DNA from: Ideonella aquatica
GTDB taxonomy: Bacteria; Pseudomonadota; Gammaproteobacteria; Burkholderiales; Burkholderiaceae_C
Reading direction: 5' to 3'
Length of the DNA stretch: 64,000 nucleotides
Assembly (NCBI RefSeq): GCF_018069755.1
Contig: NZ_JAGQDE010000001.1
Location: forward strand, 124,001-188,000
Shown here piece after piece: positions 25,766 to 34,518 of this stretch. The translations under genes and the position numbers were made by a program. Position 1 is the first letter of the stretch. Each line of letters begins with the position of its first letter. Below the pieces are notes generated by a model. It had not been told where the DNA came from. It searched no databases and was given only the letters and a program-made list of their open reading frames with translations.

Positions 25766-26912
25766 GCTGCGCCGGCACCAGTTGCCGCAGCCCGCGCCGG
25801 CAGCCGTGCTGGCGCTGGGCGCCTACCTGAAGAACAGCGCAGCGCTGCTGCAGGGCGAGGCCTGCTGGTGGTCGCCGCTGCATGGCGATCTGGGCGAGCC
25901 CGGCGCCTGCGAGGCCCTGGAGGCCAGCGCCCGCACATTGCTGGCGCAGGCCGACGGCCCCATCGCCGCCGTGGCCCACGACCTGCACCCCGACTTCTTC
26001 AGCACCCACCTGGCCCAGCGCCTGGCCGCCGAGCTGGGTGTGCCGGCCGTGCCGGTGCAGCATCACCACGCCCACATCGCCGTGGTGCAGGCCGAGCAGG
26101 CGATCGACGGCCCGGTGATCGGCCTGGCGCTGGACGGTGTGGGCCTGGGCACCGATGGCGTGGCCTGGGGGGGCGAGGTACTGCGGGTGGCCGATCGCGC
26201 CCAGGCGCAGCACTGGCAGCGCCTGGCGCATCTGCCGCAGATCGCGCTGCCGGGCGGCGACGTTGCCGCCCGCGAACCCTGGCGCCTGGCCGCTGGCGTG
26301 CTGCACGCGCTGGGCCGTGCCGATGAGATCGCGCCGCGCTACGCGCCCCTGGTGGGCGAGGGCGCGGTGAGGCTGCTGCGGCAGATGCTGGACCGCGGCC
26401 TGAACTGCCCGCCGTCCACCGGCGCGGGGCGCTGGTTCGACGCCGCCGCCGGCCTGCTGGGCCTGAGCGTGAAACAGCAGCACGAGGCCGAGGCGGCGAT
26501 CGCGCTGGAGCAGGCCGCCACGGCCTACCTGGCGGCCCATCCGGGCCTGCAGGGGGCATGGCCTTCGCTGGACCTGCGCCCGCTGCTGGCCGAACTGGCT
26601 GACGAGACCGCGCCCGACCTGGACGAAGCCGCCCGCCGTGAAGCCCAGGGCCGTGGCGCCGCGATGTTCCACCTGGCGCTGGTGGCCGGACTGGCGCACG
26701 CGGCGATACGCGCGGCTGCCGCGCAGGGCGCCACCACCGTGGTGCTCGGCGGCGGCTGCTTCTTCAACCGCATCCTCAAGACCCGCCTCACCGCGGCGCT
26801 GCAGGCCGCCGGCCTGACGGTGGCCGCGCCGCGCGATGTCTCCTGCGGCGATGCCGGACTGGCCCTGGGCCAGGCCTGGATCGCCGCCTGCACCGTGACC
26901 CACAAGGACTGA
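25725..26912 (+). CDS. hypF: truncated HypF carbamoyltransferase (Kae1-like domain only)
   Basis: A 395-residue protein that matches only the C-terminal Kae1-like part of HypF (about 750 residues in E. coli). The acylphosphatase, zinc-finger and YrdC domains are absent. HypF makes the cyano ligands from carbamoyl phosphate. Visible are [28 protein letters not shown] (metal-binding His), [20 protein letters not shown], and [14 protein letters not shown]. eutropha has an equally short HypF1 (about 394 residues) in the same operon place that is reported functional. GGAGG lies six bases before the ATG at 25725, supporting this start inside the end of hypB rather than the ATG at 25758. The shortening is therefore natural, not a frameshift. 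Confidence 0.9.
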   Translation: MSTPTPTTITTMPELRRHQLPQPAPAAVLALGAYLKNSAALLQGEACWWSPLHGDLGEPGACEALEASARTLLAQADGPIAAVAHDLHPDFFSTHLAQRLAAELGVPAVPVQHHHAHIAVVQAEQAIDGPVIGLALDGVGLGTDGVAWGGEVLRVADRAQAQHWQRLAHLPQIALPGGDVAAREPWRLAAGVLHALGRADEIAPRYAPLVGEGAVRLLRQMLDRGLNCPPSTGAGRWFDAAAGLLGLSVKQQHEAEAAIALEQAATAYLAAHPGLQGAWPSLDLRPLLAELADETAPDLDEAARREAQGRGAAMFHLALVAGLAHAAIRAAAAQGATTVVLGGGCFFNRILKTRLTAALQAAGLTVAAPRDVSCGDAGLALGQAWIAACTVTHKD

Positions 26913-26915
26913 TCC

Positions 26916-27155
26916 ATGTGCCTCGCATTACCGGCCCGCGTGGTCGCCCTGCTCGACGCCGACCAGGCCCAGGTCGACCTGGGCGGGGTGCGCAAGAGCA
27001 TCTCGATCGCACTGACCCCCGGCGCCGCGGTGGGCGACTACGTGATCGTCCACGTCGGCCACGCGATCGGGCTGGTCGACCCCGAGGAGGCCGAGCGCAC
27101 GCTGGCCCTGTTCGCCGAGATGGCCGCGATGGAGCAGGGGGGGGCCGCGGCATGA
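26916..27155 (+). CDS. hypC: hydrogenase chaperone HypC
   Basis: A 79-residue HypC with the N-terminal MCLALPARVV that holds Cys2, followed by AQVDLGGVRKSISIALTP and VGDYVIVHVGHAIGLVDPEEAERTL. It forms the HypC-HypD complex on which Fe(CN)2CO is built, then carries it to a large subunit. It is the second HypC-type gene in the cluster (see hupF). The stop overlaps the hypD start (ATGA). Confidence 0.95.
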   Translation: MCLALPARVVALLDADQAQVDLGGVRKSISIALTPGAAVGDYVIVHVGHAIGLVDPEEAERTLALFAEMAAMEQGGAAA

Positions 27156-28291
27156 AGTACATCGACGAGTTCCGCGACGGCGAGCTGGCCCAGGGCATCG
27201 CCCGGCGCATCGCCGCCGAGCTGCAGCCCGATCGCCGCTACGCCTTCATGGAGTTCTGCGGCGGCCACACGCATGCGATCTCGCGCTACGGCATCGCCGA
27301 GCTGCTGCCCGCCGCAGTGCGCATGATCCACGGGCCTGGCTGCCCGGTCTGCGTGCTGCCGATCGGTCGGGTCGACCAGGCGATCCAGTTGGCGCTGGAG
27401 CGCGGTGTGATCCTGTGCACCTACGGCGACGTGATGCGGGTGCCCGCAAGTCAGTCCTTGAGCCTGATGAAGGCCAAGGCGCGCGGTGCCGATGTGCGCA
27501 TGGTCTATTCGGTGGCCGACGCACTCAAGCTGGCGCAGCAGCACCCGGACCGCGAGGTGGTGTTCCTGGCCATCGGCTTCGAGACCACCACGCCGCCCAC
27601 CGCGCTGGTGCTGAAGACCGCGCGCAGTGCCGGTGTGGGCAACTTCAGCGTGCTGTGCAACCACGTGCTCACGCCCAGCGCGATCACCCACATCCTGCAA
27701 AGCCCCGAGGTGCGCGACTTCGGCACGGTGCCGATCGACGGCTTCATCGGCCCCGCCCACGTGAGCATCGTCATCGGCTCTGACCCCTATGTGCACTTCG
27801 CCGAGGAGTACCGCAAGCCGGTGGTGATCGCCGGCTTCGAGCCGCTGGACGTGATGCAGGCCATCCTGATGCTGGTGCGCCAGGTCAACCAGGGCCGTGC
27901 CGAGGTGGAGAACGAGTTCACCCGCGCCGTCACGCCCGAGGGCAACCTGGCCGCGCAGGCCGTGGTGGCCGAGGTGATGGAGCTGCGCAGCAGCTTCGAG
28001 TGGCGCGGCCTGGGCGAGGTGCCCTACAGCGCGCTCAAGCTGCGGCCCGACTACGCCGCCTTCGATGCCGAGCAGCGCTTTGGCCTGACATATCAGCCGG
28101 TGCCCGACCACAAGCAGTGCGAGTGCGGCGCCATCCTGCGCGGCGTCAAGCGGCCCACCGACTGCAAGCTCTTCGGCACCGTCTGCACGCCCGAGAACCC
28201 GATGGGCTCGTGCATGGTGTCCAGCGAAGGCGCCTGTGCGGCGCACTACAGCTACGGCCGCTTCCGCGACATTCCGGTGGTGGCCGCCTGA
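27152..28291 (+). CDS. hypD: hydrogenase maturation protein HypD
   Basis: A 379-residue iron-sulfur protein and scaffold for the Fe(CN)2CO group. FMEFCGGHTHAISRYG (essential Cys), IHGPGCPVCVLP (redox Cys pair), FLAIGFETTTP, and the C-terminal [4Fe-4S] ligands in CECGAILRG...CKLFGTVCTPENPMGSCMVSSEGACAAHY are all intact. The start overlaps hypC by four bases. Confidence 0.97.
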   Translation: MKYIDEFRDGELAQGIARRIAAELQPDRRYAFMEFCGGHTHAISRYGIAELLPAAVRMIHGPGCPVCVLPIGRVDQAIQLALERGVILCTYGDVMRVPASQSLSLMKAKARGADVRMVYSVADALKLAQQHPDREVVFLAIGFETTTPPTALVLKTARSAGVGNFSVLCNHVLTPSAITHILQSPEVRDFGTVPIDGFIGPAHVSIVIGSDPYVHFAEEYRKPVVIAGFEPLDVMQAILMLVRQVNQGRAEVENEFTRAVTPEGNLAAQAVVAEVMELRSSFEWRGLGEVPYSALKLRPDYAAFDAEQRFGLTYQPVPDHKQCECGAILRGVKRPTDCKLFGTVCTPENPMGSCMVSSEGACAAHYSYGRFRDIPVVAA

Positions 28292-28298
28292 GAACGAC

Positions 28299-29357
28299 AT
28301 GACGACCAAGAAAGACTACATCCGGCCGCTGGACCTCCGGCAGGGCTGCGTCGACATGAACCACGGTGCCGGCGGCCGCGCCGGCATGCAGCTGATCGAA
28401 GAAGTCTTTGCCCGCGCCTTCGACAATGAGTTCCTGCGCCAGGGCGACGACGGTGCCGCACTGCCCGCGCCGCCGCCCGGCCACCGGCTGGTCATGGCCA
28501 CCGATGGCCATGTGATCTCGCCGCTGTTCTTCCCCGGCGGCGACATCGGCGCCCTGTCGGTGCACGGCACGGTCAACGACGTGGCGATGATGGGCGCACA
28601 GCCGCTGTACCTGTCGGCCAGCTTCATCCTGGAAGAGGGCTTTGCGCTGGCCGATCTGAAACGCGTGGTCGACTCGATGGCGGCCGCCGCTCGCCAGGCT
28701 GGCGTGCCGGTGGTCACCGGCGACACCAAGGTGGTCGAGCGCGGCAAGGGCGATGGCGTCTTCATCGCCACCACCGGCGTCGGCGCGCTGCCGCCGGGGC
28801 GGCGGCTGTCGGGGGCGCTGGCGCGGCCGGGCGATGTGGTGATCGTCTCGGGCACGATTGGCGAGCATGGCGTGGCGGTGCTGTCGCAGCGCGAGTCGCT
28901 GGAGTTCGAGACCGCGATTGTCTCCGACACCGCCGCGCTGCACGGCCTGGTGGCCGACCTGCTGGCGGCCGTGCCCGAGGGTGCGGTGCGCTGCCTGCGT
29001 GACCCCACGCGCGGTGGCCTGGGCACCACGCTCAACGAGATCGCCCGCCAGTCTGGCGTGGGCCTGCTGCTCGATGAGGCAGCGATTCCGGTGCTGCCCC
29101 AGGTGGACGCGGCCTGCGAACTGCTGGGCCTGGATCCGCTGTACATCGCCAACGAGGGCAAGCTGGTGGCCATCGTCGCCCCCGAGGTGGCCGAGGCCGC
29201 GCTGGCCGCGCTGCACGCCCATCCGCTGGGGCAGCGTGCGGCGCGCATCGGCGTCGTGCAGGCCGACGACCACCGCTTCGTGCAGATGACCACCCGCTTC
29301 GGCGGTCGCCGTGTGGTCGACTGGCTCAGCGGCGAGCCGTTGCCGCGCATCTGCTGA
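28299..29357 (+). CDS. hypE: hydrogenase expression/formation protein HypE
   Basis: A 352-residue AIR-synthase-like enzyme. HypE dehydrates the carbamoyl group received from HypF on its C-terminal cysteine to thiocyanate, the source of cyanide ligands; the terminal PRIC is present. MNHGAGGRAGMQLIEEVF is the ATP-binding glycine-rich N-terminus. VVTGDTKVVERGKGDG and LRDPTRGGLGTTLNEIA are other family motifs. The ATG at 28299 lies seven bases after the hypD stop; the longer frame from 28236 would overlap hypD. Confidence 0.96.
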   Translation: MTTKKDYIRPLDLRQGCVDMNHGAGGRAGMQLIEEVFARAFDNEFLRQGDDGAALPAPPPGHRLVMATDGHVISPLFFPGGDIGALSVHGTVNDVAMMGAQPLYLSASFILEEGFALADLKRVVDSMAAAARQAGVPVVTGDTKVVERGKGDGVFIATTGVGALPPGRRLSGALARPGDVVIVSGTIGEHGVAVLSQRESLEFETAIVSDTAALHGLVADLLAAVPEGAVRCLRDPTRGGLGTTLNEIARQSGVGLLLDEAAIPVLPQVDAACELLGLDPLYIANEGKLVAIVAPEVAEAALAALHAHPLGQRAARIGVVQADDHRFVQMTTRFGGRRVVDWLSGEPLPRIC

Positions 29358-29388
29358 AACGGCCCCGCCATCGCGCCAGGAGTTTGCG

Positions 29389-29883
29389 ATGTCCCGATCC
29401 GCCGAGCTCATCTACCGCAAGACTGCGGCCGGCCAGGCCGAGCTGGTGCAGCGCCAGGCCGGCCTGGGGCCGCGCGAGCGGGCGCTGCTGGTGATGGTCA
29501 ATGGCCAGGAGCCGGTGCAGCGTCTGGTCGATCGCCTGGGAGAGAGCGTGCCGGACACGCTGTCGCTGCTGCGCCAGCGCGGGCTGATCGAGCCGGTCTC
29601 GGCCGAGCGCCCGGCGCGCACTCCGCCACCGCCGCCGCGCCCTGCAGAGCCGCCACCTGTGGCCGCGGGCCTGGACCCGCAGCGCCACCGCCAGGCCGGC
29701 CAGGCCCTGGTGGCGCTGCTGCTGCCGTACTTCGGGCCTGATGCGCCGCGCATCGCCGAGAAGGCCTTGCGCGCCCGCAGTCCGCAGGAGTTCAACGACG
29801 GCGTCACCGCGGTGGCCGAGCGCCTGGCCATCCACCTCGGCCGGCGCAAGGCCGCCGAGGCCACCGACCCGCTGCGCTGGTGA
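29389..29883 (+). CDS. unknown 164-residue protein between hypE and hypX
   Basis: A two-part protein with no assigned function. Residues 1-70 (MSRSAELIYRKTAAGQAELVQRQAGLGPRERALLVMVNGQEPVQRLVDRL...LLRQRGLIEP) look like a small winged-helix domain of a kind seen in betaproteobacterial proteins of unknown function, with a RERALLVMVNG core. A Pro-rich linker (PPPPPRPAEPPP) leads to a helical C-terminal domain (ALVALLLPYFGPDAPRIAEKALRARSPQEFNDGVTAVAERL). GGAGTTT lies before the ATG. Its stop overlaps the hypX start, so it is translated with the hydrogenase genes. R. eutropha has no gene at this place. A role in maturation or regulation is only a guess from location. Confidence 0.75.
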   Translation: MSRSAELIYRKTAAGQAELVQRQAGLGPRERALLVMVNGQEPVQRLVDRLGESVPDTLSLLRQRGLIEPVSAERPARTPPPPPRPAEPPPVAAGLDPQRHRQAGQALVALLLPYFGPDAPRIAEKALRARSPQEFNDGVTAVAERLAIHLGRRKAAEATDPLRW

Positions 29884-31583
29884 TGCGCATCCTGCTGCTC
29901 TGCCACGCCTTCAATGGCCTCAGCCAGCGCCTGCACACGGCGCTGCGCGAGGCGGGGCACTGGGTGACGGTGGAGCTGGACATCGCCGACAGCGTCACCG
30001 ATGAGGCAGTGCGTCTGGCGCGGCCCGATCTGCTGATCGCGCCCTTCCTGAAGCGGCGCATCCCGGCATCGGTCTGGCGCGCCGTGCCCTGCTGGGTGGT
30101 GCATCCCGGCCCGCCCGGCGATGGCGGCCCGAACGCACTGGACTGGGCGGTGGCGCGCGGCCTGCCGCGCTGGGGCGTGACGGTGCTGCAGGCCGATGGC
30201 GGTTTCGACAGCGGCCCGGTGCAGGGCCATGCGGCTTTCGAAATGCGCGCCGCCACCAAGGCCAGCCTGTACCGCCATGAGGTCAACGCGGCGGCCACCG
30301 CGGCGGTGATGGCGGCGCTGGACCGCTGGCAGCAGCCGCCCCCGGCCGTGCCGCGCGAGGGCACCTGGCAGGACGCCTTCCGGCGCGCGCAGCGCCTCAT
30401 CGACTGGGCGCGCGACGACACCACCACCGTGCTGCGCACCGCCCGCGCTGCCGACAGCGCTCCCGGCGCTCTGGCGACCGTGGCGGGCGAGGCGCTGCGC
30501 CTCTTTGACCTGCACCCCGCCACGCCCGAGGCGCTGGCCGATGGCGAGCGCGCCGCGCCCGGCACCGTGCTGGCGCGCCGCGGCCCGGCGCTGCTGCTGC
30601 GCACCCGCGATGGCGCGGTCTGGGTGGGCGCGCTGCGCCGTGGCGAGCAGGGGCTGAAGCTGCCCGCCACGCTGGCCCTGCCTGCGCTGGCCGCTGCAGT
30701 GCCCGAGCGTCCGGTGCCTCTGCAACGCCCGCAGGACGAGTACGACGAACTGCACTACACCGAGACCGGCTCGCCCGGTGCCCGCGTCGGCTGGTTGCGC
30801 TTCGCGTTCCACAACGGCGCCATGGGCACCCGCGCCTGCCGCCGGCTGCAGCAGGCGCTGCAGGACCTGCGCCAGCGACCCCTGGCGGTGCTGGTGCTGG
30901 CCGGTGGCCCCGACTTCTTCAGCAATGGCATCCACCTGCACGAGATCGAACACGCCGCCGAGCAGCCCGGCGACAGCGCCGCCGACGCGTCGATGCGCAA
31001 CATCGAGGCCATGGACGACGTCTGCCTGGAATTGATCACCCGAACCGACTGCCTGACCGTGGCGGCGCTGCGCGGCAATGCCGGTGCCGGCGGCTGCTTC
31101 CTGGCGCTGGCGGCCGACGAGGTCTGGGCCCATGACGGTGTGGTGCTGAACCCGCACTACAAGAACATGGGCAACCTCTACGGCAGCGAATACTGGACCT
31201 ACACGCTGCCGCGCCGGGTGGGGCCCGAGCGCGCCCGCCAGATCACCCAGGGCCGCCTGCCGATCGGCGCCGCCGAGGCGCGCCGCCTGGGGCTCATGGA
31301 CGCGGTGCTGGGCGAGGATGCTGCGGCTTTTGACCGTCTGGCCCCGGCGGCCGCTCAATCGCTGGCGCAGGATCCCGGCCTGACCGCTAGACTCGCATCC
31401 AAGGCCGCTCAACGTGCCGCCGACGAGGCCCAGCGCCCGCTGGCCGCCTACCGCGCCGACGAACTGCAACGCATGCGCCGCAACTTCTACGGCTTCGACC
31501 CCAGCTACCACGTGGCCCGGCACCACTTCGTGCACCGCGTGGCGCACGCCTGGACGCCGCGCCACCTGGCCCTGCACCGATGA
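29880..31583 (+). CDS. hypX: hydrogenase maturation protein HypX (formyl-CoA route to CO)
   Basis: A 567-residue two-domain protein. The N-terminal half resembles formyl-tetrahydrofolate transferases (VVHPGPPGDGGPNALDWAV, near residue 76, is the folate-pocket segment). The C-terminal half is a crotonase-like domain (LAGGPDFFSNGIHLHEIEHA and LRGNAGAGGCFLALAADEVWA). HypX moves a formyl group from formyl-THF to CoA and releases CO, giving the CO ligand of the NiFe site in air. The GTG at 29880 overlaps the previous stop; the adjacent ATG at 29883 could also be used. Its stop overlaps the hoxA start. Confidence 0.94.
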   Translation: MMRILLLCHAFNGLSQRLHTALREAGHWVTVELDIADSVTDEAVRLARPDLLIAPFLKRRIPASVWRAVPCWVVHPGPPGDGGPNALDWAVARGLPRWGVTVLQADGGFDSGPVQGHAAFEMRAATKASLYRHEVNAAATAAVMAALDRWQQPPPAVPREGTWQDAFRRAQRLIDWARDDTTTVLRTARAADSAPGALATVAGEALRLFDLHPATPEALADGERAAPGTVLARRGPALLLRTRDGAVWVGALRRGEQGLKLPATLALPALAAAVPERPVPLQRPQDEYDELHYTETGSPGARVGWLRFAFHNGAMGTRACRRLQQALQDLRQRPLAVLVLAGGPDFFSNGIHLHEIEHAAEQPGDSAADASMRNIEAMDDVCLELITRTDCLTVAALRGNAGAGGCFLALAADEVWAHDGVVLNPHYKNMGNLYGSEYWTYTLPRRVGPERARQITQGRLPIGAAEARRLGLMDAVLGEDAAAFDRLAPAAAQSLAQDPGLTARLASKAAQRAADEAQRPLAAYRADELQRMRRNFYGFDPSYHVARHHFVHRVAHAWTPRHLALHR

Positions 31584-33061
31584 ACGCCCCCGACCCCTTG
31601 CGCCCCGGCCCGGCCGACCTGCCCACCGTGCTGCTGGTCGACGACGAGGTGCGCTCGCTCGACGCCATGCGCCGCACGCTGGACGAGGACTTCGGCATCC
31701 TCACCGCCGAGTCGGCCGAGGCCGCGCGCGATCTGCTGGCCCGCCAGGAGGTGGCGGTCATCCTGTGCGACCAGCGCATGCCGGGGCAGACCGGTGTCGA
31801 GTTTCTGAAGGAAGTGCGCGAGCGCTGGCCGGACACGGTGCGCATCGTCATCAGCGGCTACACCGACAGCGAGGACATCATCGCCGGCATCAACGAGGCC
31901 GGCATCTACCAGTACATCCTCAAGCCCTGGGTGCCCGACCACCTGCTGCAGACAGTGCGCACCGCGGTCGAGGCCCGGCTGCTGCAGCAGGGTCTGAGCC
32001 GGCTGGAGCTGGACCTGCGCAGCGGCGCACCGCTGCTGCGCGCGCGCCGCCAGCAGCGCCTGGGCGAGGCCCGCGCGGCCTTCGATTTCGAGCGCATCGT
32101 GCGTGCCCCGGGCAGCCCGATGGACGGCGTCTGCGCCACCGCGGCCAAGCTGGCCCGCTACGACCTGCCGGTGCTGATCGGCGGCGAATCGGGCACCGGC
32201 AAGGAGCTGCTGGCGCGCGCCATCCACTACGCCAGCCCGCGTGCCGACGGCCCCTTCGTGCTGGAGAACTGCGCTGCCATTCCGGACACCCTGCTCGAGA
32301 GCGAGCTCTTCGGCCACAAGCGCGGTGCTTTCACTGGCGCCTTCGAGGACCATGTGGGCCTGTTCCAGCGCGCCCACGGCGGCACGGTCTTCCTGGACGA
32401 GATCGGCGAGACCTCGCCCGCCTTCCAGGTCAAGCTGCTGCGCGTGCTGCAAGAGGGCGAGCTGCGGCCGGTGGGCTCGACCCGTCCGGTCCCGGTGGAT
32501 GTGCGGGTGGTGGCTGCCAGCCACCGCCGCCTGGACGAGGAGGTGCGCGCCGGCCGTTTCCGCGAGGACCTGTACTACCGCATCGCCGGCGCCACACTGC
32601 ACATGCCCGGGCTGCGCGAGCGCCGCGGCGACATCCTGCCGATCGCCCAGCATCTGCTCGCGCTGGTGGCGCAGGAGCTGGGCCGCCCGGGCATGCGCTT
32701 TGGTGACGGCTGCCTGCGCTGCCTGGTGTCCTATGACTGGCCCGGCAACATCCGCGAGCTGCGCAACGAGATCGCCCGCGCCGTGGCCCTGGCCGACGGC
32801 GAGATGCTGGGACCTGATTGCCTGTCGCTGAACCTGCGCCAGGGCCGCAGTGCGATGACCGCCGCCGCGGTCGGCGCTCCCGCAGGCCTGCCCGCCAGTG
32901 GCACGCTGCAGGAGCGACTGGACGCGGTCGAAGCGATGGTGCTGCGCGAGGCCTTGGAGCGCCACCGCTGGAACAAGACCCGGGTGGCGTCCGAGCTGGG
33001 CCTGTCCCGCGTGGGCCTGCGCGCCAAGCTGCAGCGGCTGGGTCTGGAGGACCGGTCGTGA
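31580..33061 (+). CDS. hoxA: sigma-54-dependent hydrogenase response regulator HoxA/HupR
   Basis: A 493-residue NtrC-family activator. The receiver domain has VLLVDDEVRSLDAM and phospho-acceptor Asp in ILCDQRMPGQTG. The AAA+ domain has IGGESGTGKELLARAIHY (Walker A), ELFGHKRGAFTGAFEDHVG with the sigma-54-contacting GAFTGA, and GGTVFLDEIGE (Walker B). The C-terminal helix-turn-helix is HRWNKTRVASELGLSRVGLRAKLQRLGL. In R. eutropha, non-phosphorylated HoxA activates the hydrogenase promoters and kinase HoxJ inhibits it when no H2 is sensed. A sigma-54-type promoter upstream of hupS is the likely target. The gene is last of the co-directional run and faces the antisense cyclase gene end to end, with the stop codons adjacent. 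Confidence 0.95.
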   Translation: MNAPDPLRPGPADLPTVLLVDDEVRSLDAMRRTLDEDFGILTAESAEAARDLLARQEVAVILCDQRMPGQTGVEFLKEVRERWPDTVRIVISGYTDSEDIIAGINEAGIYQYILKPWVPDHLLQTVRTAVEARLLQQGLSRLELDLRSGAPLLRARRQQRLGEARAAFDFERIVRAPGSPMDGVCATAAKLARYDLPVLIGGESGTGKELLARAIHYASPRADGPFVLENCAAIPDTLLESELFGHKRGAFTGAFEDHVGLFQRAHGGTVFLDEIGETSPAFQVKLLRVLQEGELRPVGSTRPVPVDVRVVAASHRRLDEEVRAGRFREDLYYRIAGATLHMPGLRERRGDILPIAQHLLALVAQELGRPGMRFGDGCLRCLVSYDWPGNIRELRNEIARAVALADGEMLGPDCLSLNLRQGRSAMTAAAVGAPAGLPASGTLQERLDAVEAMVLREALERHRWNKTRVASELGLSRVGLRAKLQRLGLEDRS

Positions 33062-34450
33062 TCAGCCGCCGGCCAGCACGCAGCGGTTGCGGCCCTCGGC
33101 CTTGGCGCGGTAGAGCGCGCGGTCGGCCTGCTCGATCAGGCGCTGGTAGTCCGGATGTCCGTCATGCACCGCCACGCCGACGCTGATGGTCGCGTTCAGG
33201 CGGCTGCCACCGGCCAGAGGAATCGACTCCGCCGCCACCGCCTGGCGGATCTTCTCGGCCAGTTGCAAGGCCTGCAGCGCGCTGAGCTCCACCACCAGCA
33301 GCAGGAACTCCTCGCCGCCATAGCGGAACACCGAGTCGCCGCTGCGCACGCAGGCCACCAGCACGCTCGCCAGGTGCTGCAGCACCCGGTCGCCGGCCTC
33401 GTGGCCGTGGCGGTCGTTGATGTCCTTGAAGTGGTCGACGTCAACCATCAGCACCGCAAAGCTCGGGCCGCCGCGCCGGCTCAGCTCCACCTCTCGGCCC
33501 AGCACCGCCGGCAGGAAACGGCGGTTGAGCAGCTGGGTCAGTGCGTCACGGCCGGCTTCCAGGTCGACCAGGCGATCGAACAGCGTGCCGATCAGGTAGC
33601 GAGCCTGGCCCACCTCGCCCAGCACGGCGCGCAGACGGCGGCGCAGCTCCTCGCCGCCCGCGCTGATCTCACGCTGGCACAGCGGCAGCAGGGCGGAGTC
33701 GACGTGGGCGATGCAGTCGTTCAGCGCGGCCAGCTCGCCCGCCTGCGCGAAGATGGCTGGCGCCTTGTGCCGCACCCACAGGCCGAACGAGGACTGGCCC
33801 AGCGGCGAGAGCTCCAGCCCGGCTGGCGCTGTCATCACCTCCTGCAGCAAACGGTTCTCCCAGTCGAGCAGCGCGCTGCGCTGGCGCTCGCGCTCGAGCG
33901 ACATGTTCAGGCTGCTGGCAAAGCCGCGGTAGGCCTCGTCGGTGCGGGTGGCCATGTCATGGGCGTCCACATACTGCGCCGACATCACCTCGATGGCCAG
34001 GTCCAGCAGCGCCTGGCCGGTGTGCGCGGCCTCGACCCGCACGGCCAGCGTCGCCACCTCACTGTCCAGCAACAGCTGGGTGAGCGACCGCTTCAGCAGA
34101 CGTGCCCCGCGCATCACCAGGTCCACGCGCAGGCGGATGCGCGCATGGACCAGACCCACGTGGCGCTGCACCGCGATCTGCTGGCGCACCTGGTCGGCGT
34201 CCCAGCTGCTGGCCAGCTCGCGCACCCAGCGCTCCATCGACGGGCGCAGCCGCTGGTCGACCACGGCGTGGTCCAGGTAGCCCCGGGCCAGCGGGTCGGC
34301 CATCATGCCGTCGTAGAAGTGGCGCGCCAGCACCGGGGCCGCGGCCGAGGCGGTGCCCGAGAGCAGCGCGCGCGCCTCGGGCGAGGTGGCTGCGATCACC
34401 TCGCGCCAGTGATGTTCGATCGTCGGGTCGATGGCGGCGGGCTCGGACAT
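33062..34450 (-). CDS. globin-coupled sensor diguanylate cyclase (DosC/DgcO-like)
   Basis: A 462-residue protein on the strand opposite to its hydrogenase neighbours. Residues 1-165 look like a sensor globin: VQRHVGLVHARIRLRVDLVMRGA has the proximal haem His at residue 102, and ARHFYDGMM has a Tyr at 46 in the place of the distal Tyr of E. coli DosC (His98, Tyr43). A helical linker domain (about 170-295) precedes a GGDEF domain with GGEEF active loop (FRYGGEEFLLLV), the RxxD I-site (RSGD) and VDVDHFKDINDRHGHEAGD. It should produce c-di-GMP according to O2 binding. The ATG at 34450 starts the globin; the frame runs 23 codons further without homology. It lies between hoxA and hoxB. Confidence 0.9.
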   Translation of the reverse strand: MSEPAAIDPTIEHHWREVIAATSPEARALLSGTASAAAPVLARHFYDGMMADPLARGYLDHAVVDQRLRPSMERWVRELASSWDADQVRQQIAVQRHVGLVHARIRLRVDLVMRGARLLKRSLTQLLLDSEVATLAVRVEAAHTGQALLDLAIEVMSAQYVDAHDMATRTDEAYRGFASSLNMSLERERQRSALLDWENRLLQEVMTAPAGLELSPLGQSSFGLWVRHKAPAIFAQAGELAALNDCIAHVDSALLPLCQREISAGGEELRRRLRAVLGEVGQARYLIGTLFDRLVDLEAGRDALTQLLNRRFLPAVLGREVELSRRGGPSFAVLMVDVDHFKDINDRHGHEAGDRVLQHLASVLVACVRSGDSVFRYGGEEFLLLVVELSALQALQLAEKIRQAVAAESIPLAGGSRLNATISVGVAVHDGHPDYQRLIEQADRALYRAKAEGRNRCVLAGG

Positions 34451-34518
34451 GGGCACAAGGGGCACGGGGACGAATCCGCCAAAGGTAGCATGGCGGCGAG
34501 CATGGTCAGGAGCGCACA

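Noticed and set aside
26918-27151. Upstream extension of the hypD frame
   Set aside because: It lies within hypC in another frame; the ATG at 27152 overlapping the hypC stop fits all HypD proteins.
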